From Vitis vinifera (Eukaryota > Streptophyta > Magnoliopsida > Vitales > Vitaceae): a stretch of DNA of 64,000 bases. Shown piece by piece: positions 47,905-58,689 of the stretch (position 1 is its first letter; every line of letters starts with the position of its first letter). The notes under the pieces were generated by a model that did not search any database, had not been told where the DNA came from, and saw only the letters and a program-made list of their open reading frames with translations. The DNA lies in NCBI RefSeq assembly GCF_030704535.1, contig NC_081808.1, positions 21,517,501 through 21,581,500 on the forward strand, read 5' to 3'. The translations under genes and the position numbers were made by a program.

Positions 47905-49623
47905 GAGTTTAAGACCAAAATAATATATTTATAAAAAAAAATGATAAGAATAGTATCCATTTGAAAATATTTGTCAAAGTAGTCTTTTTTATCCACGTAA
48001 GCATCCACATGGATTTTAAGTGTAAAGAACCACCGTTGGTGACTGTGGTTTTAGAACTTACAAAAATTTCCTTAAAACCACAGTTACAAACTGTGGTTTT
48101 ATAATTTCTCTTAGAACCACAGTTATTAACTGCGGTTTTAAAATAAGTTTCCTTAAAACCACAGTTACAAACTGTGGTTTTACAATTTCCTAACTTTATA
48201 ATTATTTTTAATTCGTTCCCATTTTAATGGTGTTATAATTTTAATATTATTTTTAAAATATTTTTTTTATCAAAACAACCATAAAACCACGGTTAGTAAC
48301 TGTGGTTTTACTAATGGTGTTGTAATTCAAATTAGTGATGTTATGTTATTCACATGTTTCCTTGATAATTTAAACAAATAAAACTCAAATGCATCCTAAA
48401 GTCTAAATGAAAGAAATTCTAACTAAATAAATTATTACAACCATTACCTATTTTTCTTTCATATAATTAAAAAATTATACATTTTAACCAAGACATAAGT
48501 TCAAATCATACTTAATAATAAATAACCTAAAATCATAATCACTGGCATTAATTTTCATATGAAAAGATAAAATTTTAAAATAATATAAACAATTTCTTTA
48601 GTTATTTAAAAATTTAAAAATAATATGAATAAATAATTTTCTTTAGTTCATATGTGAAAATATTTGTAAAACAAATAAATATTTTATTTACTATAAATAT
48701 ATAAATTTTTATGGGAATGCATGTAGACCAAATTATTTTCTCAAATTTTCAAGGAAAATATGAAAAAATAAAGATAAAATATATATATATATATATATAT
48801 ATAATTTTTTTTTTAAACAGTCGTAACAAAAAAATTTGTGAAAAGCAAAGTTCTAAAATCCCATACTTTTTTATACATGAGTCCCCTTAAAAATATTTGT
48901 GAAAATTACAACATAATTGTAATTTTGATAAAAAAATATTTTAAAAATAATATTAAAATTACAACACCATTAAAATATATGCGGATTGAAAATAACTGTA
49001 AAACCACAGTTACTAACTGTGGTTTTATGGGTATTTTGATAAAAAAATATTTTAAAAATAATATTAAAATTACAACACCATTAAAATAGATGTGGATTGA
49101 AAATAATTGTAAAACCACAGTTACTAACTGTGGTTTTATAGTTATTTTGATAAAAATTATTTTAAAAATAATATTAAAATTACAACACCATTAGTAAAAC
49201 CATAGTTACTAACTGTGGTTTTATGGTTGTTTTGATAAAAAAAATATTTTAAAAATAATATTAAAATTATAACACCATTAAAATGAGGACGGATTAAAAA
49301 TAATTGTAAAACCACAATTAGTAACTGTGGTTTTAAGGGAAATTGTAAAACCACAGTTTGTAACTGTGGTTTTAAGGAAACTTCTTTTAAAACCGCAGTT
49401 AGTAACTGTGGTTCTAAGAGAAATTATAAAACCACAGTTTGTAACTGTGGTTTTAAGGAAATTTTTGTAAATACTAAAACCACAGTCACCAACGGTGGTT
49501 CTTTACACTTAAAATCCATGTGGATGCTTACGTGGATAAAGAAGACTACTTTGACAAATATTTTCAAATGGATACTATTCTTATCATTTTTTTTTACAAA
49601 TATATTATTTTGGTCTTAAACTC
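47905..49623. mobile_element. Foldback (long-TIR) Mutator-like non-autonomous element
   Basis: 1719 bp with long inverted arms: left about 47905-48332, right about 49179-49623. The outer 285 bp of each arm are nearly identical (a few mismatches), starting GAGTTTAAGACC. Immediately outside is a perfect 9-bp direct repeat, TAATATCTG (47896-47904 and 49624-49632). A 9-bp target duplication is the hallmark of Mutator superfamily transposition. Inside the arms are about 13 copies of a 27-bp self-palindrome (AAACCACAGTTANTAACTG followed by TGGTTTT). The right half also has units of about 111 bp starting at 48923, 49034 and 49145, and a shorter one at 49230. There is no transposase frame. High arm identity and a perfect target repeat suggest a fairly recent insertion. 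Confidence 0.88.
48025..49502. repeat. About 13 dispersed copies of a 27-bp palindrome inside the foldback element
   Basis: Left copies begin near 48026, 48074, 48113, 48153 and 48283. Right copies begin near 48991, 49110, 49194, 49306, 49346, 49388, 49428 and 49474. The core is ACCACAGTT-3-AACTGTGGT with one- or two-base variants (ACCGCAGTT, ACCACGGTT, ACCGTTGGTGACTGTGGT). Every unit can form its own hairpin, in addition to the large hairpin formed by the two arms. The spacers are not unique sequences of constant length, so this is not a CRISPR array. Confidence 0.85.
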
Positions 49624-49815
49624 TAATATCTGAAATAATAATAATAATAAAATTATTAAGTTTCTAAGAAAATTAATGCTATAAATGGATGGGTAGAGGG
49701 AGGAAGAATAGTTTTCTGTGATATTGATATTTTCTTTAGAGCTGAATTTATCGGGCGAAAGCTGTGTGCTAGGGTTGTGGTGGGTTTTGGGTTTTGGGTT
49801 TTGAATCAGACATTT

Positions 49816-52106
49816 ATGTCGACCGCTGCAGCCAAAGCCCTTGCTGGAATTCTAGTGTTTGTTTCTTACTCTGTTCGCCTCACCTACGCTATTGTTCACC
49901 TCAAATCCTTGTCCGCTTCCTTCATTGACGCTCCCGCCAGATTTGGTATGGAACTTTTAGGGTTTTTTTTTTTTTTCTTGTCTGTTTGGTTCCCGAGAAA
50001 ACAGAGATTAGAGTGAAGAAAAGGAAATCTCTCTTTTCTGAAACAATGAAATGTTTGAGATTCAAATTTTCAATTTTTTTTTTCTTTTCTTGCGTTTTCT
50101 CAGCGACCGGCAGAGTTTCCTTTGCGACGTTCCTGTATCTATTGCTGCTACGTCTGTTGCCGTGGACCAATATTTCGAAATAAACTGGGACTGAGTTTGT
50201 TGTTATGTTTTTGCAGCTGTTAGTGTTAACAGCACTGGAATATGCGGAGCTTTGCATTTGGCAGATCCTCTCGAGGCATGTTCTTCTCTGCTCAACAGGT
50301 TTCGATCCCAAGAAATTGATACAATAAAATTTGCTCTGATAATTAGGGGTAAATGTGCTTTTGAGGATAAAGTCCGAAATGCTCAAGATGCTGGCTTTCA
50401 TGCTGTAATCGTGTATGATGATCGAGATAAGGGGAATTTGGTTTCCAGTGAGTCATCTTTTGCCTTGAAATATTATTTCTCTGAATCCATGGCATTAGAT
50501 GTTCATAGCTTAGTTCTTAGAGAGAGAGAGTAAAGGAACTTTCAAAATTTTGACAGATGATAAACTCAGTGAATTTTGAACTAAATTTTTTTTTTTTTCC
50601 AGCAATATTCTTTACTTCTTCAGTCTCAAACTTTGGCACATTCAATCAATCATTAATGACAAAATCACAAGGACAAAGAAAATTGAATACACAGATTCAT
50701 AAATCAAAGAGTGTTTTTTTGCCTAGTTTCTTGGGCAATGTTTGTATGCTTCGTGTGTACTGTTCTCGCCCTCCTAGGCATTTCTAATATAAGCTCTTAC
50801 TTACCTATCAAAAAAAATAAATCAAAGATTGTTTTAACTACACCACATGAGAGAATACCTCTTAGTCTGGAGCTCTGGATATGCATTCTCCTTATCCCCT
50901 CACAGGCTTTCAAGGCTGTTACAATGATATTTAATCCTCTATATGACCTTTCAATTTCAGTTTCCAGTTTAAGTTTATCTGTAATTACTTAAGACTAATG
51001 ATTTTTTAATTTCATTGCTACTGTTTGCAGCATAATGCAATCATTTTACTACTGCTGTTTAATGTGCTTCTGCATTTATTTTCCATTATTTATTCTTTTG
51101 TTCAGCTACAATAATATCTGCCATTCATTGGTTGTAGTGATAGGAAACTCCCAGGGCATATGGGTGCCTGCAGTTTTTGTTTCTAAGGCAGCTGGTGAAA
51201 CCCTGAAGATATATGCTCAAGGACAAGAAGGGGAATGCTGCATTATAAACCCTTCATTCCCAGAATCTGCCTGGACTGTGATGGTAATATCTTTCATCTC
51301 ACTTCTTGTCATAGCAACTGTCGTGTTAACGTTCTTCCTCACTCGCAACCGCCGGTTGAATCAACGAGGAACAAATCCCCACCGTCCTAGTGTGGATGCC
51401 AAGTTGGTGGAAGTTCTTCCCTGCTTTACATTCAGTCAAGCATGTGAGTGCCGCGTAGGAGATACATGTTCCATCTGTCTTGAGGACTACAAAGATGGTG
51501 AACGGCTCAGAGTTCTCCCCTGCCAACATGGTAGGACTTCACTACTCAAATTTATGCTTTCATTTCATGAAATTCTTAATGCAATCGAGCACTAATTGCG
51601 TAGCATTTTCATGATTAGTGCATTTGTTTAAAAGGTGGAACCTAATATATATATATATATCACATGGTCACTGATTTACTGAGTTCATAGTTTCTGGGAT
51701 GTTTGCTGAAGTTCCCCTTACAAGTAGAACAGAAGGAGGAACTGGAAAAAGATTCTTCCTTAATCCATGAACCAATGGTGGTGTCACTGAAACGCCATCC
51801 TTGTCCCCACACAAGAATGTAGATGGTTAGCATCATAGAATGCAATTTAATTTCTACCTAAAGATGTCTCCTAGATGAAGCCATCAAAACATGGATGTCG
51901 GTCCTTTAGCTATATTCCTGTCCTTTTACCCTAATTTATCATGTATTAATTAATTATGTTTAAATTTACCTGCAGAATTTCACGCGAGCTGTGTGGACTC
52001 ATGGCTTACAAAGTGGGGGACTTTCTGCCCGGTTTGTAAATATGATTTGAGTACTGATGCCACATGTTCTAAAGTGAATGAGAGGAGAACATTTTTATTT
52101 TTTTAG
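49816..52106 (+). CDS. RMR1: PA-domain, transmembrane RING-H2 protein (RMR family)
   Basis: Type I membrane protein of the receptor-homology-TM-RING class, implicated in sorting to protein storage vacuoles; the RING suggests E3 ubiquitin-ligase activity. Exons 49816-49945, 50217-50447, 51138-51530 and 51976-52106 give 294 residues in phase. Signal peptide at about 1-25; lumenal protease-associated domain at about 40-150 (IIRGKCAFEDKVRNAQDAGF motif region); one hydrophobic helix at about 166-189. The cytosolic RING-H2 spans about 231-275, with CSICLEDY, then C-x-H-x2-H and CPVCK. The C-terminal tail after the RING is short. An in-frame codon for Met lies 13 codons upstream (49777); the inner ATG leaves the hydrophobic signal nearer the N-terminus. 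Neighbouring genes fit the Arabidopsis RMR1 (At5g66160) locus. Confidence 0.93.
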
Positions 52107-53174
52107 TGCTTTATACTGTAAATCGGATCCATTTTGCCAAGTGTCTGTAAATTTTTAGAATACGAAGGCTTCATCTTCTTTTTAGTGTTATTTCCTCTTT
52201 CCTTTCCTGTATATCCTAGTCTATGGTAAGGATCTCCGTAATTATCTCTTGGGGTGAGAATCGTGAATGATATGCTTGCTCCTAAGTGTCTATATTGATC
52301 TTAAAAGCTACTGTACAGAGTGCAATAATTTAGAATTGAATACATATGAAAGCTATTGTTGAAGATAATAAACTGCAATGGTACCCGATTGACGCATCAA
52401 GTGGTCATATGCAGCCATGGGGCAAAGAAGACACACTTGTGCATGCTTTAATTGATATTTTGGGTTAAAAACCATCCAAAATGCACTTTGAGTTGGTTTG
52501 GGCAAGATAGCCTGGAATCTGCATTGTATTGGCAATTTGTCACGTTCCCTGGGGATATCCAGTATTAGCATTTTATTATGTCCTCTGGTCATTCTGATTC
52601 ATATTTCAATCAAATCTCATGAGCCCAGATTGTGCTCAGCTACAGGTATTCTGCCCTTGTACCCAAAATTTGAACAGGATTGAGTTGAGCCTTTGTAGTC
52701 TTATGCTTCTCGATTTTGAGAAACAGAGATGTAGGGAGAAAGCTTTTGCACAATTATTAACTGACTCGGCAGAAAAATTCTTTGGAATCCACCTCAAATG
52801 GTGCCAATGAAAGGGCCAATCATGCTGAAAATTATTATATTTCTAAGATTTCAACAATTCATCTCCATTGCTCACGAAAGGAAAAGTAAACGAAATGATT
52901 AAAAATTTTGCTTTCAATTGTTTAAGGGCCCTTCTAGGAAAGGGCAAGTAAACGAAATGATTTGAAAATTTTGTTCAATAAAATAGTCTAAAGATGCAGT
53001 GATTCAAGCCATCTTAGAGCCTTGACAAATTATCCCCACAAAAATGTCAACCTGGAAGAAGAATTCCTTTCACGTTAAACAATCTTAAAGCCTTTTTGTG
53101 AAATCATCAACCAGACAGCCACAATTTACATCTTCAGCTAGTTTTCCAAGACCGACGGCCGCAGATTATATCTC
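52107..53174. other. Spacer between RMR and first rhodanese gene
   Basis: Contains the RMR 3' UTR and the promoter of the rhodanese gene. A small imperfect direct repeat (AAGTAAACGAAATGATT) occurs near 52885 and 52947. No gene is seen. Confidence 0.55.
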
Positions 53175-54151
53175 ATGGATTCTGAGAAAAGGTGACTTTC
53201 TTTTTACACCAGATAAATCTAACTGCTGAATTCTATACGGATGTTTTGATTTCTTCCTTCTTTTGTCTTCTGCTCTTTTGCAGCCCAGCAACAGAATTTA
53301 TCAGCGCTGATGCTCATGAAGCTAAGGATCTTATTGCCTCCGGCTATAGATACCTAGATGTTAGGTTCGTGGTTGTATACTTGTACTGGTGTATTTTGAA
53401 TTGGGTCTCGTTTGGATTTTCTGGGTCTGCTCTTAATTTTGGAACCGAATTCTTATCATAGGATGGTGGAAGATTTCAACAAAGGCCATGTGGATGTTGA
53501 GAGCGTCTTTAACATCGCTTACTTCATCATGACCCCAGAGGGTAACTACTGCCTCCCTTTTTCTTTTTCCCGCTTGTGTTGCAGACATTTTAGAAAGATG
53601 ATATGGCTTTGGGTATCAGGTAGGGTGAAAAATCCTCAATTTTTGGAGCAGGTTTTGTCGGTTTGCAGCAAGGAAGATGGTCTCATTGTGGTACTCTTTT
53701 TTGGCATTTTCAACTTTGTTATACATAGTCGCATCAATTAGAAACTAATATCAAATAGAGTATGAACCGAGTGAATATATTTCATTAAGTAATGTGAATT
53801 ATTCAATGTTGGTGAAGGGCTGTGGAACCGGGGACAGGTCTCGTCTTGCAACGGTTGATCTTCTTAATGCTGTAAGTTTGTTCTTACCTTTTGCTCTGCA
53901 GATTTTAAATTGGATATAGCCTGATTTCATATTTGAGCATACTTTTTGCCACATTCTTGAAGTCATACTCCTCCATTAAAAAATAATAATAATAATAAAA
54001 TTCCTCTAAAAATTTTCAACCTTAATTAGCTAATTTAGCTCATTAAAAACATATGTTGAATAAACTTCAGGATTTCAAACACGTAAGGAACATGGGAGGA
54101 GGATATCGATCCTGGCACGAGGCTGGATTGGGCGTGAAGAAAGAGGCTTGA
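53175..54151 (+). CDS. STR18: Single-domain rhodanese (thiosulfate sulfurtransferase), copy A
   Basis: Sulfurtransferase that moves sulfane sulfur from a donor such as thiosulfate or 3-mercaptopyruvate to a thiol via a persulfide on its active cysteine. Six exons: 53175-53191, 53284-53364, 53462-53541, 53620-53690, 53818-53871, 54071-54151. They give 127 residues with GT-AG borders in phase. The active-site loop CGTGDR (C85-R90) fits the family pattern CxxGxR. The rhodanese start motif YRYLDVR and the end motif NMGGGYRSW are present. There is no transit peptide, so a cytosolic location is likely. The exon structure is the same as in copies B and C, but the sequence is clearly diverged from both. 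Class (STR16/18) is inferred from size; STR18 is favoured by the adjacent RMR gene. Confidence 0.92.
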
Positions 54152-54942
54152 TGGGTTAATTTGGTTACTCCAAGTGTCTTCAATTTGTATCTTTGTTTAT
54201 AACTAGAGTTGTTTGAGAGTGACCTTTCATTGCTAAGTATAAAATTGCTCTAGCCATTGGATAAGTGGAATGATGCTTCAATAATTGGCTTGACATAATG
54301 TGCATTTATGTGATGGGTGTGTTCCACTTCTTTAATTGAACAGCATCATACTTTTAGTTTTATATGATCCAGGACATTGACCAATGAGCCAAGAGAAGAA
54401 TCCAAGGGGATTTCAGTACTATATATTATTTCATTTTCATTTTCGTTATTATTATCACGGCACATTAGAATGAAAACAAATAATCATTCTAATTTTAAAT
54501 TTCTAGGTTTATCCAAACACTAAAAATAAAATCATCAAATTTATTTTCTATTCCCGCATACCAAACACCCTCTAAGAAAGTATATATATCCATCAAAACT
54601 TGATCCTCCAATTCTCAAAATCTTTCCTAAGAGTAACTTTAACTTTCAATAAAAGTAAAAAAACATGATCCTGAAACTTTAATAAAGAGCTTCAAAGAAT
54701 CCATTGAAAAGTATAAGGGATTGGTTTTTCTATGTTATAGCCTTGTAGTCATCCATGTGAACAATTTTAACTCACCAACCAAGCCGTCAATCTGTAGGAA
54801 AAAACATTTCTTAAGATTAAGCTCATTGCATCACCTTCCTACCCACTCATTGCATTTGAAGTTGATAAACTCTTAGACCAACTTTATCACACTCAAGATA
54901 ATGCTTTACCCAATTTTCCTTCATGTAGATTTTTAGTGTTTT
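54152..54942. other. Spacer with a MITE-like fragment
   Basis: 3' UTR of rhodanese copy A, then AT-rich DNA. The segment near 54425-54575 resembles the right part of the Tourist-like element at 43239-44110 and ends ACCAAACACCCTCTAAG. No gene. Confidence 0.5.
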
Positions 54943-56085
54943 TGTAAAAACCCGCACCCAACCATGTAGATATTGTCCGCTTTGGGTCCAAGGGGGCCCT
55001 CGCGGCTTTAAAACGCGTCTACTTGATTAAGAGGAGCCTCTACATATATAGCGTCAAGAACATTCTCTCCTATCCGATGTGGGATATCACAAACACCCCC
55101 CCCCCCCATGCAGACACAACGTCCTCGTTGTGTTCCATGGGATTGCTGAGCCAAACAAACAAACACCCCTTACGAAGCCAAACAAACCCCTACACCTGGG
55201 TCAGGGATCGACTCTGATATTATTTGTAACGACCCGCACCCAATCATGTAGATATTGTCCACTTTGGGTCCAAGGGGGCCCTCATGACTTTAAAACACGT
55301 TTACTTGGTTAAGAAGAGTCTCTACATATATAGCGTCAAGAACATTCTCTCATATGCGATGTGGGACATCACAAACACCCCCTCCCCCCATGCAGACACA
55401 ACGTCCTCGTTATGTCCCATGAGATTACGGGGTCAAACAAACAAACACCTCTTGGCCAAACAAACCCCCACACCGGGGTCGGGGATCGGCTTTGATACCA
55501 TTTATAACGACCCGCTCCCAACTGTGTAGATATTGTCCGCTTTAGGCCCAATGGAGCCCTCATGACTTTAAAACCTATCTATTTGGTTAAGAGAAGCCTC
55601 TACATATATAGCGCCAGGAACTTTCCCCCCTATCCGATGATAGGGGAGAATGTTTGTGATGTCCCACATCGGATAGGGGAGAATGTTCCTGACGCTATAT
55701 ATGTAGAGACTCCTCTTAACCAAGTAGACGCGTTTTAAAGCTATGAGGGCCCCGTTAGGCCCAAAGCGGACAATATCAACATGGTTGGGTGCGGGTCGTT
55801 ACAAATGGTATCAAAGTCGATCCATGACCCCGATGTGGGAGTTTGTTTGGTCTCATAAGGGGTGTTTGTCTGTTTGGCCCCCCAATCTCATGGGACACAA
55901 CGAGGACATTGTGTCGCATGGGGGGGAAGGGGTGTTTGTGATGTCCCACATCAGATAGGGGAGAATGTTCTTGACGCTATATATGTAGAGACTCCTCTTA
56001 ATCAAGTAGATGCGTTTTAAAGCCGTGAAAGCTCCCTTGGGCCCAAAGCGGACAATATCTACATGGTTGGGTGCAGGTCGTTATA
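54943..56085. mobile_element. Compound TRIM (LTR kin) array, partly inverted
   Basis: Fossil terminal-repeat retrotransposon in miniature; it encodes no protein. Five LTR units of about 149 bp (TGTGATGT...GTTACA type): reverse-oriented at 54943-55091, 55225-55373 and 55503-55638 (shortened), then forward-oriented at 55655-55803 and 55937-56085. Internal domains of about 130 bp lie between units 1-2, 2-3 and 4-5. The primer-binding site complementary to initiator Met-tRNA (TGGTATC...) follows the LTR at about 55806. The two orientations meet head to head near 55640. Flanking 5 bp (54938-54942 and 56086-56090) match at four of five positions, as if inserted as one unit. Moderately old; non-autonomous by design. 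Confidence 0.85.
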
Positions 56086-57011
56086 GTTTCAATAAGACTT
56101 TCGTCAATTAACCTTCTTATCATATTCTTAAGCAATTATTTGGTGATAGAAGCTCATTTTAACACATCTTTTCTCTTTCTCTAAGTCGAAAAAGTAGAGG
56201 AAAAGTGAGTTTTGATTCACTAATATGAAAATATAAAAAAAAAAAAGGATCTCAAAATTTTTAAATTAATATTATCTCCATCTATTTAAAAATAATTTTT
56301 TTGAAATATATATACTTTTTAATGAATCATTTTATTATTTCTTAAAATACTCATTTTATTTTTCATGTCGTCAATATCAATTTACAACTAAATTCCTCCA
56401 CATAAATATTTTCCTTCATTTTAATATTATTATTATTATTATTATTATGAATATTTTAAGGGAATAATTAAATGGCTCATTACAAAATACATTTATTTCA
56501 AATTATTTTTAAATAAAAAAACTAATACTGATTAAAAAAATTTGGTTCTTTTTTCCATATATTTTCATATTAATGAATAATTCTCATGTACAAAATTATC
56601 ATTTTATGACTTCAAAAATATTAATAAAATAAAAACTTATTTTTAATAAAAACAAGTTAGATTATCATTTTATCATTTTCTATTTTAAAATTTAATTGAT
56701 TTTTTATTTAGATTTTATTAAAATATCTTTCAATAGAGTTCAAGTAATATTTTATTAGTTTTAATTTTAAAATTTTTATTTCAATTTTTTTTTAGAATAT
56801 TTGAGAAAAAAATTAAAAAGAAAAACAATAAGAAAAAGGAAGAAAAGAAAATTTTGTTTGGTATAGAGTCCTTTGCGGTGCCGAAAGGTTAAAGGGTAAG
56901 CCGGCCGTGCCCTGCTGTCATCGTATTTCCTTTTTTTTTTTTTCCGCCCAGCGAAGCCCCTCAGTTTCTACCCTGTATTATTTCTAATTAAAATATAATC
57001 TTTTTTTTTTT
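56086..57011. other. AT-rich spacer
   Basis: Low-complexity AT-rich DNA including a TTA microsatellite near 56427-56447 and an A/G-rich stretch near 56800-56850. No gene is visible. Confidence 0.6.
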
Positions 57012-58118
57012 TGTAAATATTGATGAAGAAAAGGGCAATTTCGGGAGAATAAAAACTCTGTTTTTCTTCGTAAAGCCGTCCATAGAAACAGACTCAGATA
57101 TTCATTCTGCGAACCAGAAACAGCAGGACACATCGCTTCCATATTCATCCGGTTTTCCTTCTCCAGAAACCCTAAGATATAGGCCCCTACTCTCTACCTC
57201 ATGGCCTCTCCTAGGTGTGGTTCTTGTTTGAGCCATATTTTTTCTATATAGCTGCGAATTTCTATATATTCACATGGGTGTTCTTTGGGCTGTTGTCCGT
57301 CGTTGGTTTCAGTTTCTTTTCTTTGTCTTCTTTTGTGTTGCAGCTCTGCAACAGAAGTCGTCACCATTGATGTTCATGCAGCTAAGGAGCTCACCAATTC
57401 AGGCTACCGTTATCTTGATGTCAGGTGGATTAATCGCTTCTCTTTATGAATTGGTTTGTCTTTAAAATTTCTGGGTTGGGTTTTGTTTTGATTGTGGAAC
57501 TTGAATTGGATTCATAGGACGGTTGAAGAGTTCAAGAAAGGCCATGCCGATGTTGAGAACATTCTGAACATCCCTTACCTCTTCACCACCCCTGAGGGTA
57601 CGTACATAATCTCAGGTTCTGTTTGCTGGTTTGTTTGAGATATTAATATATCCTGTACTGGATCAAGAACATCAGCAAAGATGATATGGATGTGGGTATG
57701 GGTTTCAGAAAGGCTGAAAATTCCTGAATTCTTGGAGCAGGTTCAGTCTGCTTGCAGCAAGGAAGATCATCTCGTCGTGGTAATTTTTCATTTGATTTCC
57801 GGATTGAATCATAACAAATATAATCTTGATGAATTTTCTGAAATTGTTTATTTATTCTCAATGAATGGATGTCTAGGTGGGGTGAGATCCCTTGCAGCCG
57901 CCTCTGTTCTTGTCAATGCTGTAACTTCATCTTCTACTTTCTTTTCTTTTCTTTTTTGTTTTTGAATAATTTTCTTTCTAGAAAAGAGATGCATAGAAAA
58001 TTTGGGGTGGCAGGGTTTCAAGGATGTGAAGGACATGGGAGGAGGCTATGAGGCATGGGTGGAAACTGGACTTACAGTCACCAAACCAAAAGAAGAAGAG
58101 AAGTGATTGGATGCTTCA
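57012..58118 (+). repeat. Left arm of the rhodanese inverted duplication
   Basis: Pairs in reverse complement with 58690-59833. Similarity starts at the shared phrase TGTAAATATTGATGAA, runs through promoter, exons and introns of the two rhodanese copies, and fades just past the stop codons. Spacer between arms is about 570 bp. The two arms differ by scattered substitutions and a few indels, including about 30 extra bases upstream of copy C. Confidence 0.85.
57201..58106 (+). pseudogene. Rhodanese copy B, splice acceptor lost
   Basis: Same six-exon plan as copy C: 57201-57214, 57344-57424, 57518-57597, 57709-57779, 57867-57920, 58014-58106. The coding segments are open and in phase (131 codons if joined), with YRYLDVR and an active-site loop CLGGVR that still fits CxxGxR. 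However, the base pair in front of exon 5 is AT (57865-57866) where copies A and C have AG, so intron 4 has no canonical acceptor. The next AG (57873-57874) lies inside the exon, removes the catalytic Cys and leads to an early stop. No other defect is seen, so loss is recent or a non-canonical acceptor is used. Calling it a pseudogene is an inference. Confidence 0.7.
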
Positions 58119-58689
58119 CTGTAAAGCTAGACCTTTGCCTATGCATTAATTCTTGGTTGTATGTTCTCCACCAATCAAGTATCACATTTCTTCTCGTCTC
58201 CGCCAGCTTCCTCCTCATACGGTGGATAAGCTTTTTAAATTAATGAGAAATTTTGAGCCCTTAAAACCCAATGACATAGTTGGCCTATGTTTGTTTCCTG
58301 AGAAAATGTCAGAGAAATAAAACAAAAAGAAAAATTAGAAAGAAAGAAAGAAAAAATGGAGAAAAAAAAAGGGATTTGAAGGTAATAAATCATTTTTACT
58401 TATTTTTATTAAATAATTTTAAATACATTTAATCAAAATATAAAAAAAATTAATTAAATTTTAGCTCTGGTGAATTTTACCACTTCCACCAAGTATAAGA
58501 CCTTGAACAGGCCTAACAAACTATCTCGCCGTAAGTGTACTTGAACTTCCAAATTCAACACAAGGTCTTATTAACATGCCCTAACCATCTCAGTGGGGCT
58601 CAAAATGTCTTATTAACTTAACAAGGTCATCCACCATGGGTGGAGGTTGACACTAACAATATAAAAGAGGAGACAGATCAGAATGTTTG

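Noticed and set aside
48025-49502. Regularly recurring palindromes that look like CRISPR repeats
   Set aside because: Spacers are related to each other and unequal in length, the repeats invert between arms, and the whole is bounded by a 9-bp target duplication in plant nuclear DNA. A transposable element explains it.
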